From positions 1 to 6,109 of the forward strand of contig JAPKZP010000067.1 of NCBI GenBank assembly GCA_026393735.1: 6,109 nt of DNA, read 5' to 3'. Numbering within the stretch: position 1 is the stretch's first letter; every line of letters starts with the position of its first letter. This DNA comes from Acidobacteriota bacterium. Lineage in GTDB: Bacteria; Acidobacteriota; Vicinamibacteria; Vicinamibacterales; JAKQTR01. The translations under genes and the position numbers were made by a program. Below the pieces are notes generated by a model. That model saw only the letters and a list, made by a program, of their open reading frames with translations. It was not told the DNA's origin and made no database searches. Shown here one piece after another: positions 1-5,112 of this stretch.

Positions 1-562
1 CCGGCTGTCTGGGCCACCCCTGCGGCGTGTACGAAATAGTCTTGAAGATGTTGACGACGAAGAACACCGTGCCCACCATCACCAGGGCGATACCCACGAT
101 GAAGAACGTCCCGCCCCACAGGCTGAATTGGGTGAAGTCCGCCGGGAGCGGCCAGTACAACGTGTAGAGCGGCGCGTACTCCGAGAGGAACCCCGCGAAC
201 CAGAACGTGAACGTGCCGACGCCCAGCAGCGCACACGTCCAGTTGGCCAGGGGAATGCTCCACAAGGGCTTCTTCATCAGGAACGGCACGAGGAAGAGGA
301 AGGCGCCGAACACGATCGAGTAGGTGGAACCGAAGATGCCCACGAGAGGATGGGCGGTCATGATGGCAAAGAACTGCTGCGGCGGTATCGTGGGAATGGG
401 CGCGATTTCGTAGAGACGCATGATCATGCCTTCGATGACCGCGAAGGCGTAGTAGACGAGTCCGACGACCACGAAGCGGAGGATCATCTTCTGCATCGGC
501 GTGAGAGTCGCCGGCTTGAAGGACCCCTGCTCGCCGTTGACGAGAGTCTGGATGAAGCTCAT
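1..562 (-). CDS. Heme-copper oxidase/NO reductase superfamily subunit I (partial)
   Basis: This is the N-terminal 187 residues of a membrane-embedded catalytic subunit; the gene continues past the left edge. I translated the minus strand from the ATG at 562 and found no stop. Four hydrophobic segments are visible, at about residues 26-48, 62-95, 108-127 and 147-173. Helix I ends in EGMIMR, resembling the helix I end of family members. Helix II carries TAHP, whose His71 sits where the low-spin heme ligand is expected. The loop after helix II (residues 99-108) lacks the Asn/Asp D-channel signature of A-type cytochrome c oxidases. The binuclear-centre histidines lie outside the window, so oxygen reductase cannot be separated from nitric oxide reductase here. 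It lies 39 bp downstream of the subunit II gene on the same strand, so the two are probably co-transcribed. The ribosome binding site is weak (a GCGAGA-like stretch). Superfamily membership is fairly sure; the subfamily is not. Confidence 0.82.
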   Translation of the reverse strand, partial: MSFIQTLVNGEQGSFKPATLTPMQKMILRFVVVGLVYYAFAVIEGMIMRLYEIAPIPTIPPQQFFAIMTAHPLVGIFGSTYSIVFGAFLFLVPFLMKKPLWSIPLANWTCALLGVGTFTFWFAGFLSEYAPLYTLYWPLPADFTQFSLWGGTFFIVGIALVMVGTVFFVVNIFKTISYTPQGWPRQP

Positions 563-601
563 GGGTAATCTCGCTGGAAGCTGTCAGTTCCGATCAGGGG
601 G

Positions 602-1159
602 TCAGCTTTTCACGCACGACACGACGACGACGTCCTTCAGGATCATGTCGACGCCCGACGGTCCCGAGTACTCCGTGGACCGGATGGTGTAGATGCCGGG
701 TTTGTCGAATTGCCAGAGGATGTCGTTCTTGTGCCCGGGCACGACCTGCATCTGGAACAGCATCGAGTGATCGTTCCGGAAGAGACCGAATCCGTACGTC
801 AGGTCGCTCGACGTGACGTTGAAGAGCACCTTGTCGTTGCAGGCCACAAGCAGCTTCTCGGCAGGGAGCTGGAACTTGTGGGCGGCCACGCCGATGTCGA
901 AGACCTTGTCCGGCGTGATCGTGGCCCGGTGCATGTCCATCGGCTTCCACGGGATGGTGTAGTAGGTGATGAAGTGCAGCGAGACGCCGAGGACGACCAG
1001 AAAGCCGACGAAGGCGTAGAAGTAGGCCGGCCGGATGCCCTGGCGGCCGCCGTCCTGCGTGACGCGCAGGGCGAACCAGCCCATGACGGCCATGATGGCA
1101 AGCACGTAGAACGTGTAGGCCAGGGTTTGCCCCCACAGCACGGTGGTCGAATCAACCAT
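602..1159 (-). CDS. Heme-copper oxidase subunit II-like protein lacking the CuA site
   Basis: This 185-residue membrane-anchored partner of subunit I has two membrane helices (about 7-31 and 44-69), then a periplasmic cupredoxin domain (about 80-182). The fold signature is clear: NVTSSDLTYGFGLF (114-127), VVPGHKN (139-145), and WQFDKPGIYTIRSTEYSGP (149-167), which match the CuA domain of subunit II. Aligned by eye to the Thermus ba3 subunit II motif, the CuA ligands are replaced: His to Tyr122, Cys to Ser161, Cys to Ser165 and His to Gly169. Only Met172 is kept, and the backbone-ligand position is Glu163. In the family this means no dinuclear copper, as in quinol oxidases and some nitric-oxide-reductase-like members. 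The start at 1159 is chosen because AAGGAG stands 9 nt upstream; the same frame is open further upstream, but that extension is repeat-derived and proline/arginine-rich. Electron donor and substrate are inferred, not seen. Confidence 0.88.
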   Translation of the reverse strand: MVDSTTVLWGQTLAYTFYVLAIMAVMGWFALRVTQDGGRQGIRPAYFYAFVGFLVVLGVSLHFITYYTIPWKPMDMHRATITPDKVFDIGVAAHKFQLPAEKLLVACNDKVLFNVTSSDLTYGFGLFRNDHSMLFQMQVVPGHKNDILWQFDKPGIYTIRSTEYSGPSGVDMILKDVVVVSCVKS

Positions 1160-1168
1160 GTCGGGATT

Positions 1169-1174
1169 CTCCTT
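1169..1174 (-). promoter_or_regulatory. Ribosome binding site of the subunit II gene
   Basis: The minus strand reads AAGGAG here, 9 nt before the ATG at 1159. It decides the start of subunit II, because the reading frame is open back to 1414 without a comparable site. Confidence 0.8.
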
Positions 1175-1221
1175 CCATTGAGGGGGCGTTAAGCATTCTG
1201 CCAGTCTTCGCGCCCGGTCCC

Positions 1222-1237
1222 TATGATCGCCGTCATA
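1222..1237. promoter_or_regulatory. Candidate operator dyad upstream of the oxidase genes
   Basis: The sequence TATGA-N6-TCATA is a perfect 5-6-5 inverted repeat, an AT-rich patch in otherwise GC-rich DNA, lying 63-78 bp upstream of the subunit II start. Spacing and symmetry suit a dimeric transcription factor. It does not match the CRP/FNR/DNR consensus TTGAT-N4-ATCAA well, so no regulator is named. A 5-bp arm can occur by chance. Confidence 0.3.
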
Positions 1238-1266
1238 CGGGCGTGGCCTGCTCCCGGACGACGTGG

Positions 1267-1299
1267 CGGCGGCGCCCGCGGTGGCATTCGGCGCCGCCG
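1267..1299. repeat. GC-rich perfect hairpin
   Basis: Arms 1267-1276 (CGGCGGCGCC) and 1290-1299 (GGCGCCGCCG) are perfect reverse complements around a 13-nt loop. The hairpin lies between the end of vapC and the oxidase genes. It has no T-tract on either side, so it is not a standard intrinsic terminator. It could slow read-through from vapBC or be part of the adjoining repeat element. Confidence 0.5.
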
Positions 1300-1310
1300 G
1301 CCTGTTCGCT

Positions 1311-1358
1311 GGGGTTCTCTGGGGTGTCTGGGGGGCTCTGGGGTCAGATTCTCTGGGG
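1311..1358 (+). repeat. G-tract array, potential G-quadruplex
   Basis: Five runs of at least four G occur on the plus strand at 1311-1314, 1321-1324, 1330-1335, 1340-1343 and 1355-1358. The intervening loops are 6, 5, 4 and 11 nt. The first four runs satisfy the usual four-tract G-quadruplex pattern with loops of 7 nt or less. The runs sit in CTGGGG units. The plus strand is the template strand for the minus-strand oxidase operon. Formation in the cell is inference. Confidence 0.6.
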
Positions 1359-1365
1359 TGTCTGG
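1315..1365. repeat. 17-bp direct repeat pair
   Basis: TTCTCTGGGGTGTCTGG occurs exactly at 1315-1331 and again at 1349-1365, a 34-bp period. The spacer contains further CTGGGG-type units, so the stretch looks like a degenerate tandem array rather than chance duplication. The second copy directly follows the GGGGTCAGAT arm of the inverted repeat described separately. Confidence 0.7.
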
Positions 1366-1461
1366 CGTCGGATCCAAGATCACGGCAAGACCCCACGTTG
1401 GGATCAGGCATCAATGCATGGAAGAGGCGGGACTCTGGATCTGACCCCCAGTACCCCCAGT
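1338..1461. repeat. REP/MITE-like inverted repeat element
   Basis: GGGGTCAGAT at 1340-1349 is exactly inverted as ATCTGACCCC at 1439-1448; with CT before the left arm and CAG after the right arm the ends nearly extend further. The right end also carries ACCCCCAGT twice in tandem (1444-1452 and 1453-1461). The core holds a small CCCA-CGT-TGGG stem near 1393-1403. GGGGTCAGA-type inverted motifs recur as dispersed intergenic repeats in many high-GC genomes, sometimes next to REP-associated Y1 transposases, but no transposase is present here. The element stops 2 bp short of the vapC stop codon. Family assignment is inference. Confidence 0.5.
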
Positions 1462-1463
1462 CC

Positions 1464-1868
1464 CTATGGCGCTACGATCCGCAGGGCGGGAAAGTAGCTG
1501 CGGTAGCGGCGCGCATCGCGAGTCAGCAGGGTCATACGCCCGACCAGCGCATGGGCGCCGATGTAGAAATCGGGCAAGGGCGATCGCCGCTGTCCGCCCT
1601 TCCGCCGGTACTGGATGAACGTCCGGCCGGCAAGAAACGCCGCCTCCCACGGCAGCGCCTGCCGTTGGTAGTACGACGCGGGCAGGGCTGCCTCCAGATC
1701 TTCGATCCGGTCGAAGCGGGCCGCAACCTCGGCGTAGACGAGCGGGTTGACGACGAGAGGACCGGCGTCGGCCTGTGCGGCGAGGGCGGCCGCCGACCAT
1801 TCGAGCCACTCGGGATCCTCGGTGACGATGTCGAGGATCACGTTGCTGTCCACCAGCGTGGCCGGCAT
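1464..1868 (-). CDS. vapC: PIN-domain toxin of a type II toxin-antitoxin pair (VapC-like)
   Basis: This 134-residue PIN-domain protein is a predicted magnesium-dependent endoribonuclease that inhibits growth by cutting RNA when free of its antitoxin. The four acidic positions of the PIN active site are visible: Asp7 in LVDSNVILD, Glu47 in VYAEV, Asp100 in LPDFYIGAHA and Asp118 in LLTRDARRY; the length is usual for VapC. Two starts are possible. A GTG at 1877 would overlap the antitoxin gene by 8 bp. I prefer the ATG at 1868, one base after the antitoxin stop, because GAGGGG lies about 8 nt upstream of it and would touch the GTG. The close coupling to the AbrB-fold gene supports translational coupling. 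The RNA target cannot be read from the sequence. The open frame and complete active site suggest it is functional. Confidence 0.88.
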   Translation of the reverse strand: MPATLVDSNVILDIVTEDPEWLEWSAAALAAQADAGPLVVNPLVYAEVAARFDRIEDLEAALPASYYQRQALPWEAAFLAGRTFIQYRRKGGQRRSPLPDFYIGAHALVGRMTLLTRDARRYRSYFPALRIVAP

Positions 1869-1869
1869 C

Positions 1870-2106
1870 CTACTCACCCCTCGTGAGCGCCAGGATCTCG
1901 TCGGTCGTCAGGCGCGGGCCGGCTGCGCCGCGGCCCACAGCGCGCATGCGCTCCACCAGTGCGGCGCCCCTCCGCTGGCCGCCGGCCTTCCGGATCCGAA
2001 CGCTCTCTCCGACGATGTCGAACGTCACGCTAGTCCCTGGCAGCAGGCCCAGCGCCTCCCGGATCTCCTGCGGGATCGTGACCTGTCCCTTGCTCGTCAG
2101 TGTCAT
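1870..2106 (-). CDS. vapB: AbrB/MazE-fold antitoxin (VapB-like)
   Basis: This 78-residue protein starts with a SpoVT-AbrB swapped-hairpin DNA-binding domain (about 1-40). The family signature is LTSKGQVTIPQEIREALGL (3-21), followed by PGTSVTFDI and VRIRK. The C-terminal tail RLTTDEILALTRGE (65-78) resembles the toxin-neutralising tails of VapB-type antitoxins. It is expected to bind the PIN toxin and block its active site, and with it to repress its own promoter. The start ATG at 2106 has GGAG 6 nt upstream, and the gene leads straight into the toxin gene. A palindrome overlapping the ribosome binding site (2111-2130) is a plausible binding site for the AbrB-fold domain. Assignment to a VapB rather than MazE class rests on the PIN partner. 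Confidence 0.88.
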   Translation of the reverse strand: MTLTSKGQVTIPQEIREALGLLPGTSVTFDIVGESVRIRKAGGQRRGAALVERMRAVGRGAAGPRLTTDEILALTRGE

Positions 2107-2107
2107 G

Positions 2108-2130
2108 TCTTACTCCTACCAGTAAGAGTA
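2108..2130. promoter_or_regulatory. Putative autoregulatory operator of the toxin-antitoxin operon
   Basis: Two overlapping dyads are present just upstream of the antitoxin start. One is TACTCCTAC-CA-GTAAGAGTA (2111-2130), a 9-bp arm palindrome with one mismatch. The other is TCTTAC-N8-GTAAGA (2108-2127), which is perfect. They cover the GGAG ribosome binding site and a candidate -10 element. Autoregulation through such palindromes is normal for this antitoxin class; binding here is inferred. Confidence 0.55.
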
Positions 2131-2153
2131 TCACCCATGTGCTCCGCGCTCAA
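2125..2153 (-). promoter_or_regulatory. Candidate sigma70-type promoter of the toxin-antitoxin operon
   Basis: On the minus strand TTGAGC (2153-2148) is a possible -35. It is followed by GATACT (2132-2127, spacer 15) or TACTCT (2130-2125, spacer 17) as a possible -10. The -10 overlaps the palindrome, as expected for a self-repressed operon. The matches are imperfect. Confidence 0.3.
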
Positions 2154-2179
2154 CGGACGCCTCCCGGGCAGCCGCCGCG

Positions 2180-3343
2180 TTACGCTTGTCGTGCGATGCG
2201 GAACTGAAGTGCGCGGAGCGAGGCGAGGAGCGCCCGCGAGGCTCCGGGCGCGCTGACCGTCGTGTACCGGAACTCGCGGCGCGTCGGGTAGGTCTTGCGG
2301 AGATCGTCGAAGGCGCGGCCGCGCGCGGCGGCATCGAGCGCCGCCGTCGCTCTGAGCGCGGCGTCGTCACGCAGCACGGGATACACCGCACTCACGACGT
2401 CGGTGAGCACGTCCTCGTCGCGTCGGCCACCTGCGATCTCGGTCACGTACGGCACGGTCGGCGGCGGCGCGGCAGCCTCCGCACTCCAGGTCGGCTCGAC
2501 GCCGAAGAAGCGGCACGCGGCCTCGTACGTCATCGCCGTGCCGTTCATCTTCCCTTCCAGCGAGTAGCCGGCGATGTGCGGCGTGGCGATGTCCACGCGC
2601 CCGAGGAGCCGCCCGTCGATGGCGGGCTCGTAATCCCAGACGTCGAGGATGCAGGCGCCGAGCCGGGCGGCGTCGAGCGCGCCGTGGAGCGCGTCCTCGT
2701 CAACCACCCCGCCGCGCCCGGTGCTGCAAAGCCATGCGCCCTTCTTCAGCCGCGAGAGAAAGCGCGCGCCAATCAGCCCGCGTGTCGGGTCCGGTCCGTC
2801 GACGGTCAACGGCGTGTGGAGCGTAACGATGTCACAGTCGGCGAGTTCGTCGAGCGGGCGGTAGTCGGTCCGGCCGGATTCGCGCGCCTTGGGCGGGTCG
2901 TTCAGGACAGGAATCATGCCGAGGGCACGCGCCTTCTCGACCACGAGCGACCCGACGTGCCCGACGCCGACCACTCCCACGCACAGGCCGCGGAGCGTCA
3001 GGCCGGTGCGCCGCGCAATCGTCAGCCACGCCGCCGCCATGTACTCGGCCACGGCGTTGGCGTTGCAGCCGAGTGCCGTGAACGCCGTGATGCCGTGCCG
3101 ATCGAGATCCGCGAACACGACATGGTCGGAGCCCGAGGTGGCCGTGCCGACGAAACGCACCTTCGTGCCGGCAACGAGCGACGCGTCCACGCGCGTGATG
3201 GATCGGACGACGAGCACGTCCACGTCGCGCAAGTCGGCGGCCGCGATCTGGCGGCCGTGCTTGAGCCGCACGTCGCCCAGCGTGCCGAACGCGTCGCGCG
3301 CGAAGGGGATGTTCTCGTCGGCGAGGATCACGAGGCCGGCCAT
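2180..3343 (-). CDS. pdxB: Erythronate-4-phosphate dehydrogenase
   Basis: This 387-residue cytosolic NAD-dependent dehydrogenase oxidises 4-phospho-D-erythronate to 2-oxo-3-hydroxy-4-phosphobutanoate, the second step of DXP-dependent pyridoxal 5'-phosphate synthesis. It matches E. coli PdxB (378 residues) along its length: ADENIPFARDAF (8-19), FVGTATSGSDHV (64-75), GCNANAVAEY (92-101), the Rossmann motif GVGHVG (126-131) and TPHIAGYSLEGK (254-265). The catalytic residues are Arg210, Glu239 and His256, offset by two from E. coli Arg208, Glu237 and His254. The C-terminal part (about 300-387), with RRDEDVLTDVVSAVY and RREF, corresponds to the PdxB-specific dimerisation domain, which separates it from general 2-hydroxyacid dehydrogenases such as SerA. 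The ATG at 3343 fits the family N-terminus, though no clear Shine-Dalgarno precedes it; the frame stays open further upstream but shows no homology. It ends 73 bp before vapB and has no other pyridoxal-pathway gene beside it. Confidence 0.93.
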   Translation of the reverse strand: MAGLVILADENIPFARDAFGTLGDVRLKHGRQIAAADLRDVDVLVVRSITRVDASLVAGTKVRFVGTATSGSDHVVFADLDRHGITAFTALGCNANAVAEYMAAAWLTIARRTGLTLRGLCVGVVGVGHVGSLVVEKARALGMIPVLNDPPKARESGRTDYRPLDELADCDIVTLHTPLTVDGPDPTRGLIGARFLSRLKKGAWLCSTGRGGVVDEDALHGALDAARLGACILDVWDYEPAIDGRLLGRVDIATPHIAGYSLEGKMNGTAMTYEAACRFFGVEPTWSAEAAAPPPTVPYVTEIAGGRRDEDVLTDVVSAVYPVLRDDAALRATAALDAAARGRAFDDLRKTYPTRREFRYTTVSAPGASRALLASLRALQFRIARQA

Positions 3344-3513
3344 GCCGAGATTGTGGCGTCGGGGACAGGTCGGGCGCAAGGCCCGGGGCCCAGCAGGACC
3401 AGGGACGAGTAGACCCCAGGCCGGACAGCAGGCCCGGGGCCGGACGTGTCCGGACGTGTGCGGCAGGGCCCGCCGGTGGTAGACTCCCCCGAACGATCGG
3501 CCTCCGGTCTGGA
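3344..3513. other. Divergent intergenic region with short GC-rich duplications
   Basis: This 170-bp region separates the divergent pdxB and esterase genes and should hold both promoters. It contains GGCCCGGGGCC twice, exactly (3380-3390 and 3431-3441), 51 bp apart, and CCGGACGTGT twice in tandem (3440-3449 and 3450-3459). No convincing -35/-10 pair is visible for pdxB. The duplications could be operator half-sites or slippage products. Confidence 0.5.
3477..3485 (+). promoter_or_regulatory. Candidate extended -10 element of the esterase gene
   Basis: TGGTAGACT fits the extended -10 pattern TGnTAnnnT and lies 28 bp before the first ATG of the esterase gene, which would give a short leader. 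No good -35 is seen, which extended -10 promoters tolerate. This is suggestive only. Confidence 0.25.
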
Positions 3514-5106
3514 ATGCCAATCATGCTGCGTCCATTTCGCCGCCTTCGACCCTCACGCCTCCTTCTTGGATTCGTCCTCGCGCTGGTGCCTGTCCTTGCT
3601 GCGGCGCAAGCCTTGCCCAGCCTGAGCAGCGTGCGCGTGACGTACAACACGCGCAAGGCCACGGTGAACCCGCAAGGGGAACTGAAGGCGCAGATTGACG
3701 CCGTGGACAAGGAGATCGCAGACGCGCTCAGCCAGGGCAACACCGGCGAGGTGCGGCGCCAGTTGGCCAGGGGTATCGCCCTGCTCGCGGGCACGCCATG
3801 GACACCGGCGCTCGACTATCAGAATTCGCTCGTGTTGCGGAGCGGCCGAACCGTGATCGATTCCTCCGTTCCGTACTCCCTCCGGATCGAACAGATCTAC
3901 CGGCCCTCGATCGACCTGACGCCGGCCCTCACGGCCCGCGTGTCGCTGCTCAAGCGCCAGGTCCCGTCGGTGCCGGCCGCGACGGCCGCGACGGCGATGG
4001 CCCCGATGACGCTCGTGCGCGAGTTCGGCACGTTCGACGGTGTGGGTCGAGACCTGCGCGAGTCTCCTTTCGATCTCGAGCTCGACCTCTCGGCGATGGA
4101 AGACGGCAGCTATACGGTCGAAGCCGAGGTGCTGGACGGCACGACGTCGCTCGGAGCATCGAGGCTCGCCATCGTCGTGCTGCGCGGACTCGACACGCGG
4201 CTGCGTTCCCTCGAGGCGGCGGCGGCGAAGGCACCCGAGGCTTTCCGCGCCGACGTGCTCTACCCGGTGGACTACATCCGCAACGTCAACCGCGGCCGGG
4301 TGAGGCTGGGCGCGTTCGACGTGCCCGTTGAGTTGAAGGCCGCCGACGGGATCGTGGCCGCGACGCAAGCGGGAACGGATCCGTTCAAGGGGCGCACCGG
4401 CGACATGGAACGCCACTACGTGCTCCAGGGGGCCAACGAAGTGATGCCCTACCGGGTGTACGTGCCCACGGGCTACACCGGCGCATCACCGGCGCCGCTC
4501 GTGATTGCGCTGCACGGCCTCGGCGGCAGTGAGGACTCCTTCTTCGATGCGTACAGCAAACTGCCGCCCAGGCTGGCCGAGCAGCATGGGTTCCTCATGG
4601 CCGCGCCGCTCGGCTTCCGCCCGGACGGCTTCTACGGCGCGGCGGTGACGGGCGCACCCGACGCCGCCACCCGCCGGCGGCTCGAATTCAGCGAGAAGGA
4701 CGTCCTCGAGGTCCTGCGCCTGATGCGCGCGCAGTACCAGGTCGACGACACGCGCATCTACCTGATCGGCCATTCGATGGGTGCGATCGGCACGTGGTAC
4801 CTCGGGGCGAAGTACGCGGACACGTGGGCGGCCCTGGGGCTCTTCGCCGGCACGGGCAGCCCGGCGACAGTCGAGCGCATGAAGCACATTCCACAGATCG
4901 TCGTCCATGGCGACGCGGATCCGACGGTAAACGTCAGCGGGTCGCGATCGATGGTGGCGGAGATGAGGCGGCTCGGCGTCGAGGTGGCCTACATCGAGGT
5001 CCCCGGCGGGAACCACACGGACGTGGTCGTGCCGAATCTCCCGAAGGTGTTCGACTTCCTCGCGGCTCACCGGAAGGCCGGGCCGACTCCACCGCCGAAG
5101 CACTGA
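3514..5106 (+). CDS. Secreted alpha/beta-hydrolase (esterase/PHB depolymerase-like) with uncharacterised N-terminal region
   Basis: This 530-residue exported protein has a classical signal peptide: a basic start (RPFRRLRPSR), the hydrophobic LLLGFVLALVPVLAAA, and a probable signal peptidase I site after AQA (about residue 33). Residues 55-93 look helical and charged. About 95-230 looks beta-rich and Ig-like, with a Pro/Ala/Thr-rich linker near 150-165; I do not recognise this region. From about 300 a hydrolase domain follows, with oxyanion-loop LHGLGG (333-338), nucleophile elbow GHSMG with Ser421, HGDADPTV with Asp469, and GGNHTDVV with His501, a complete catalytic triad. The motifs and spacing resemble the esterase/PHB-depolymerase (feruloyl-esterase-like) group, so it probably cleaves an ester outside the cytoplasm; the substrate is unknown. 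The start may be the ATG at 3514 or 3523; neither has a strong ribosome binding site, and the signal peptide survives either way. It appears monocistronic. Confidence 0.86.
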   Translation: MPIMLRPFRRLRPSRLLLGFVLALVPVLAAAQALPSLSSVRVTYNTRKATVNPQGELKAQIDAVDKEIADALSQGNTGEVRRQLARGIALLAGTPWTPALDYQNSLVLRSGRTVIDSSVPYSLRIEQIYRPSIDLTPALTARVSLLKRQVPSVPAATAATAMAPMTLVREFGTFDGVGRDLRESPFDLELDLSAMEDGSYTVEAEVLDGTTSLGASRLAIVVLRGLDTRLRSLEAAAAKAPEAFRADVLYPVDYIRNVNRGRVRLGAFDVPVELKAADGIVAATQAGTDPFKGRTGDMERHYVLQGANEVMPYRVYVPTGYTGASPAPLVIALHGLGGSEDSFFDAYSKLPPRLAEQHGFLMAAPLGFRPDGFYGAAVTGAPDAATRRRLEFSEKDVLEVLRLMRAQYQVDDTRIYLIGHSMGAIGTWYLGAKYADTWAALGLFAGTGSPATVERMKHIPQIVVHGDADPTVNVSGSRSMVAEMRRLGVEVAYIEVPGGNHTDVVVPNLPKVFDFLAAHRKAGPTPPPKH

Positions 5107-5112
5107 GCGGCA

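Noticed and set aside
128..568. 146-codon plus-strand frame opposite subunit I
   Set aside because: Highly charged Arg/Glu-rich product typical of antisense reading of a GC-rich membrane-protein gene; the minus strand encodes clear transmembrane helices.
1190..1215. Possible sigma54 promoter (TGGCAGAATGCTT on the minus strand) before the oxidase genes
   Set aside because: The spacing between the GG and GC elements does not match the -24/-12 consensus.
1267..1299. GC-rich hairpin as an intrinsic terminator of vapBC
   Set aside because: The stem is strong but no T-tract follows on either strand, so a standard Rho-independent terminator is not supported; it is kept only as a hairpin.
1309..1365. 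Direct repeats as a CRISPR array
   Set aside because: Only two 17-bp copies with a spacer that itself repeats the motif; repeat length, number and spacer diversity do not fit CRISPR.
1160..1414. N-terminal extension of subunit II up to 1414
   Set aside because: The extension is proline/arginine-rich translation of the repeat element, and AAGGAG correctly placed before the ATG at 1159 marks the real start.
1263..1886. 207-codon plus-strand open frame across the repeat region and vapC
   Set aside because: It runs through the G-rich repeats and then antisense to a convincing PIN toxin; no domain or ribosome binding site supports it.
2186..3412. 408-codon open frame on the plus strand opposite pdxB
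   Set aside because: Antisense shadow of a GC-rich gene: the product is rich in Arg, Gly, Ala and Glu with no recognisable domain, whereas the minus strand encodes a full PdxB with catalytic residues.
3553..4416. 287-codon minus-strand open frame opposite the esterase gene
   Set aside because: Shadow frame rich in Arg and His, antisense to a gene with signal peptide and complete catalytic triad.
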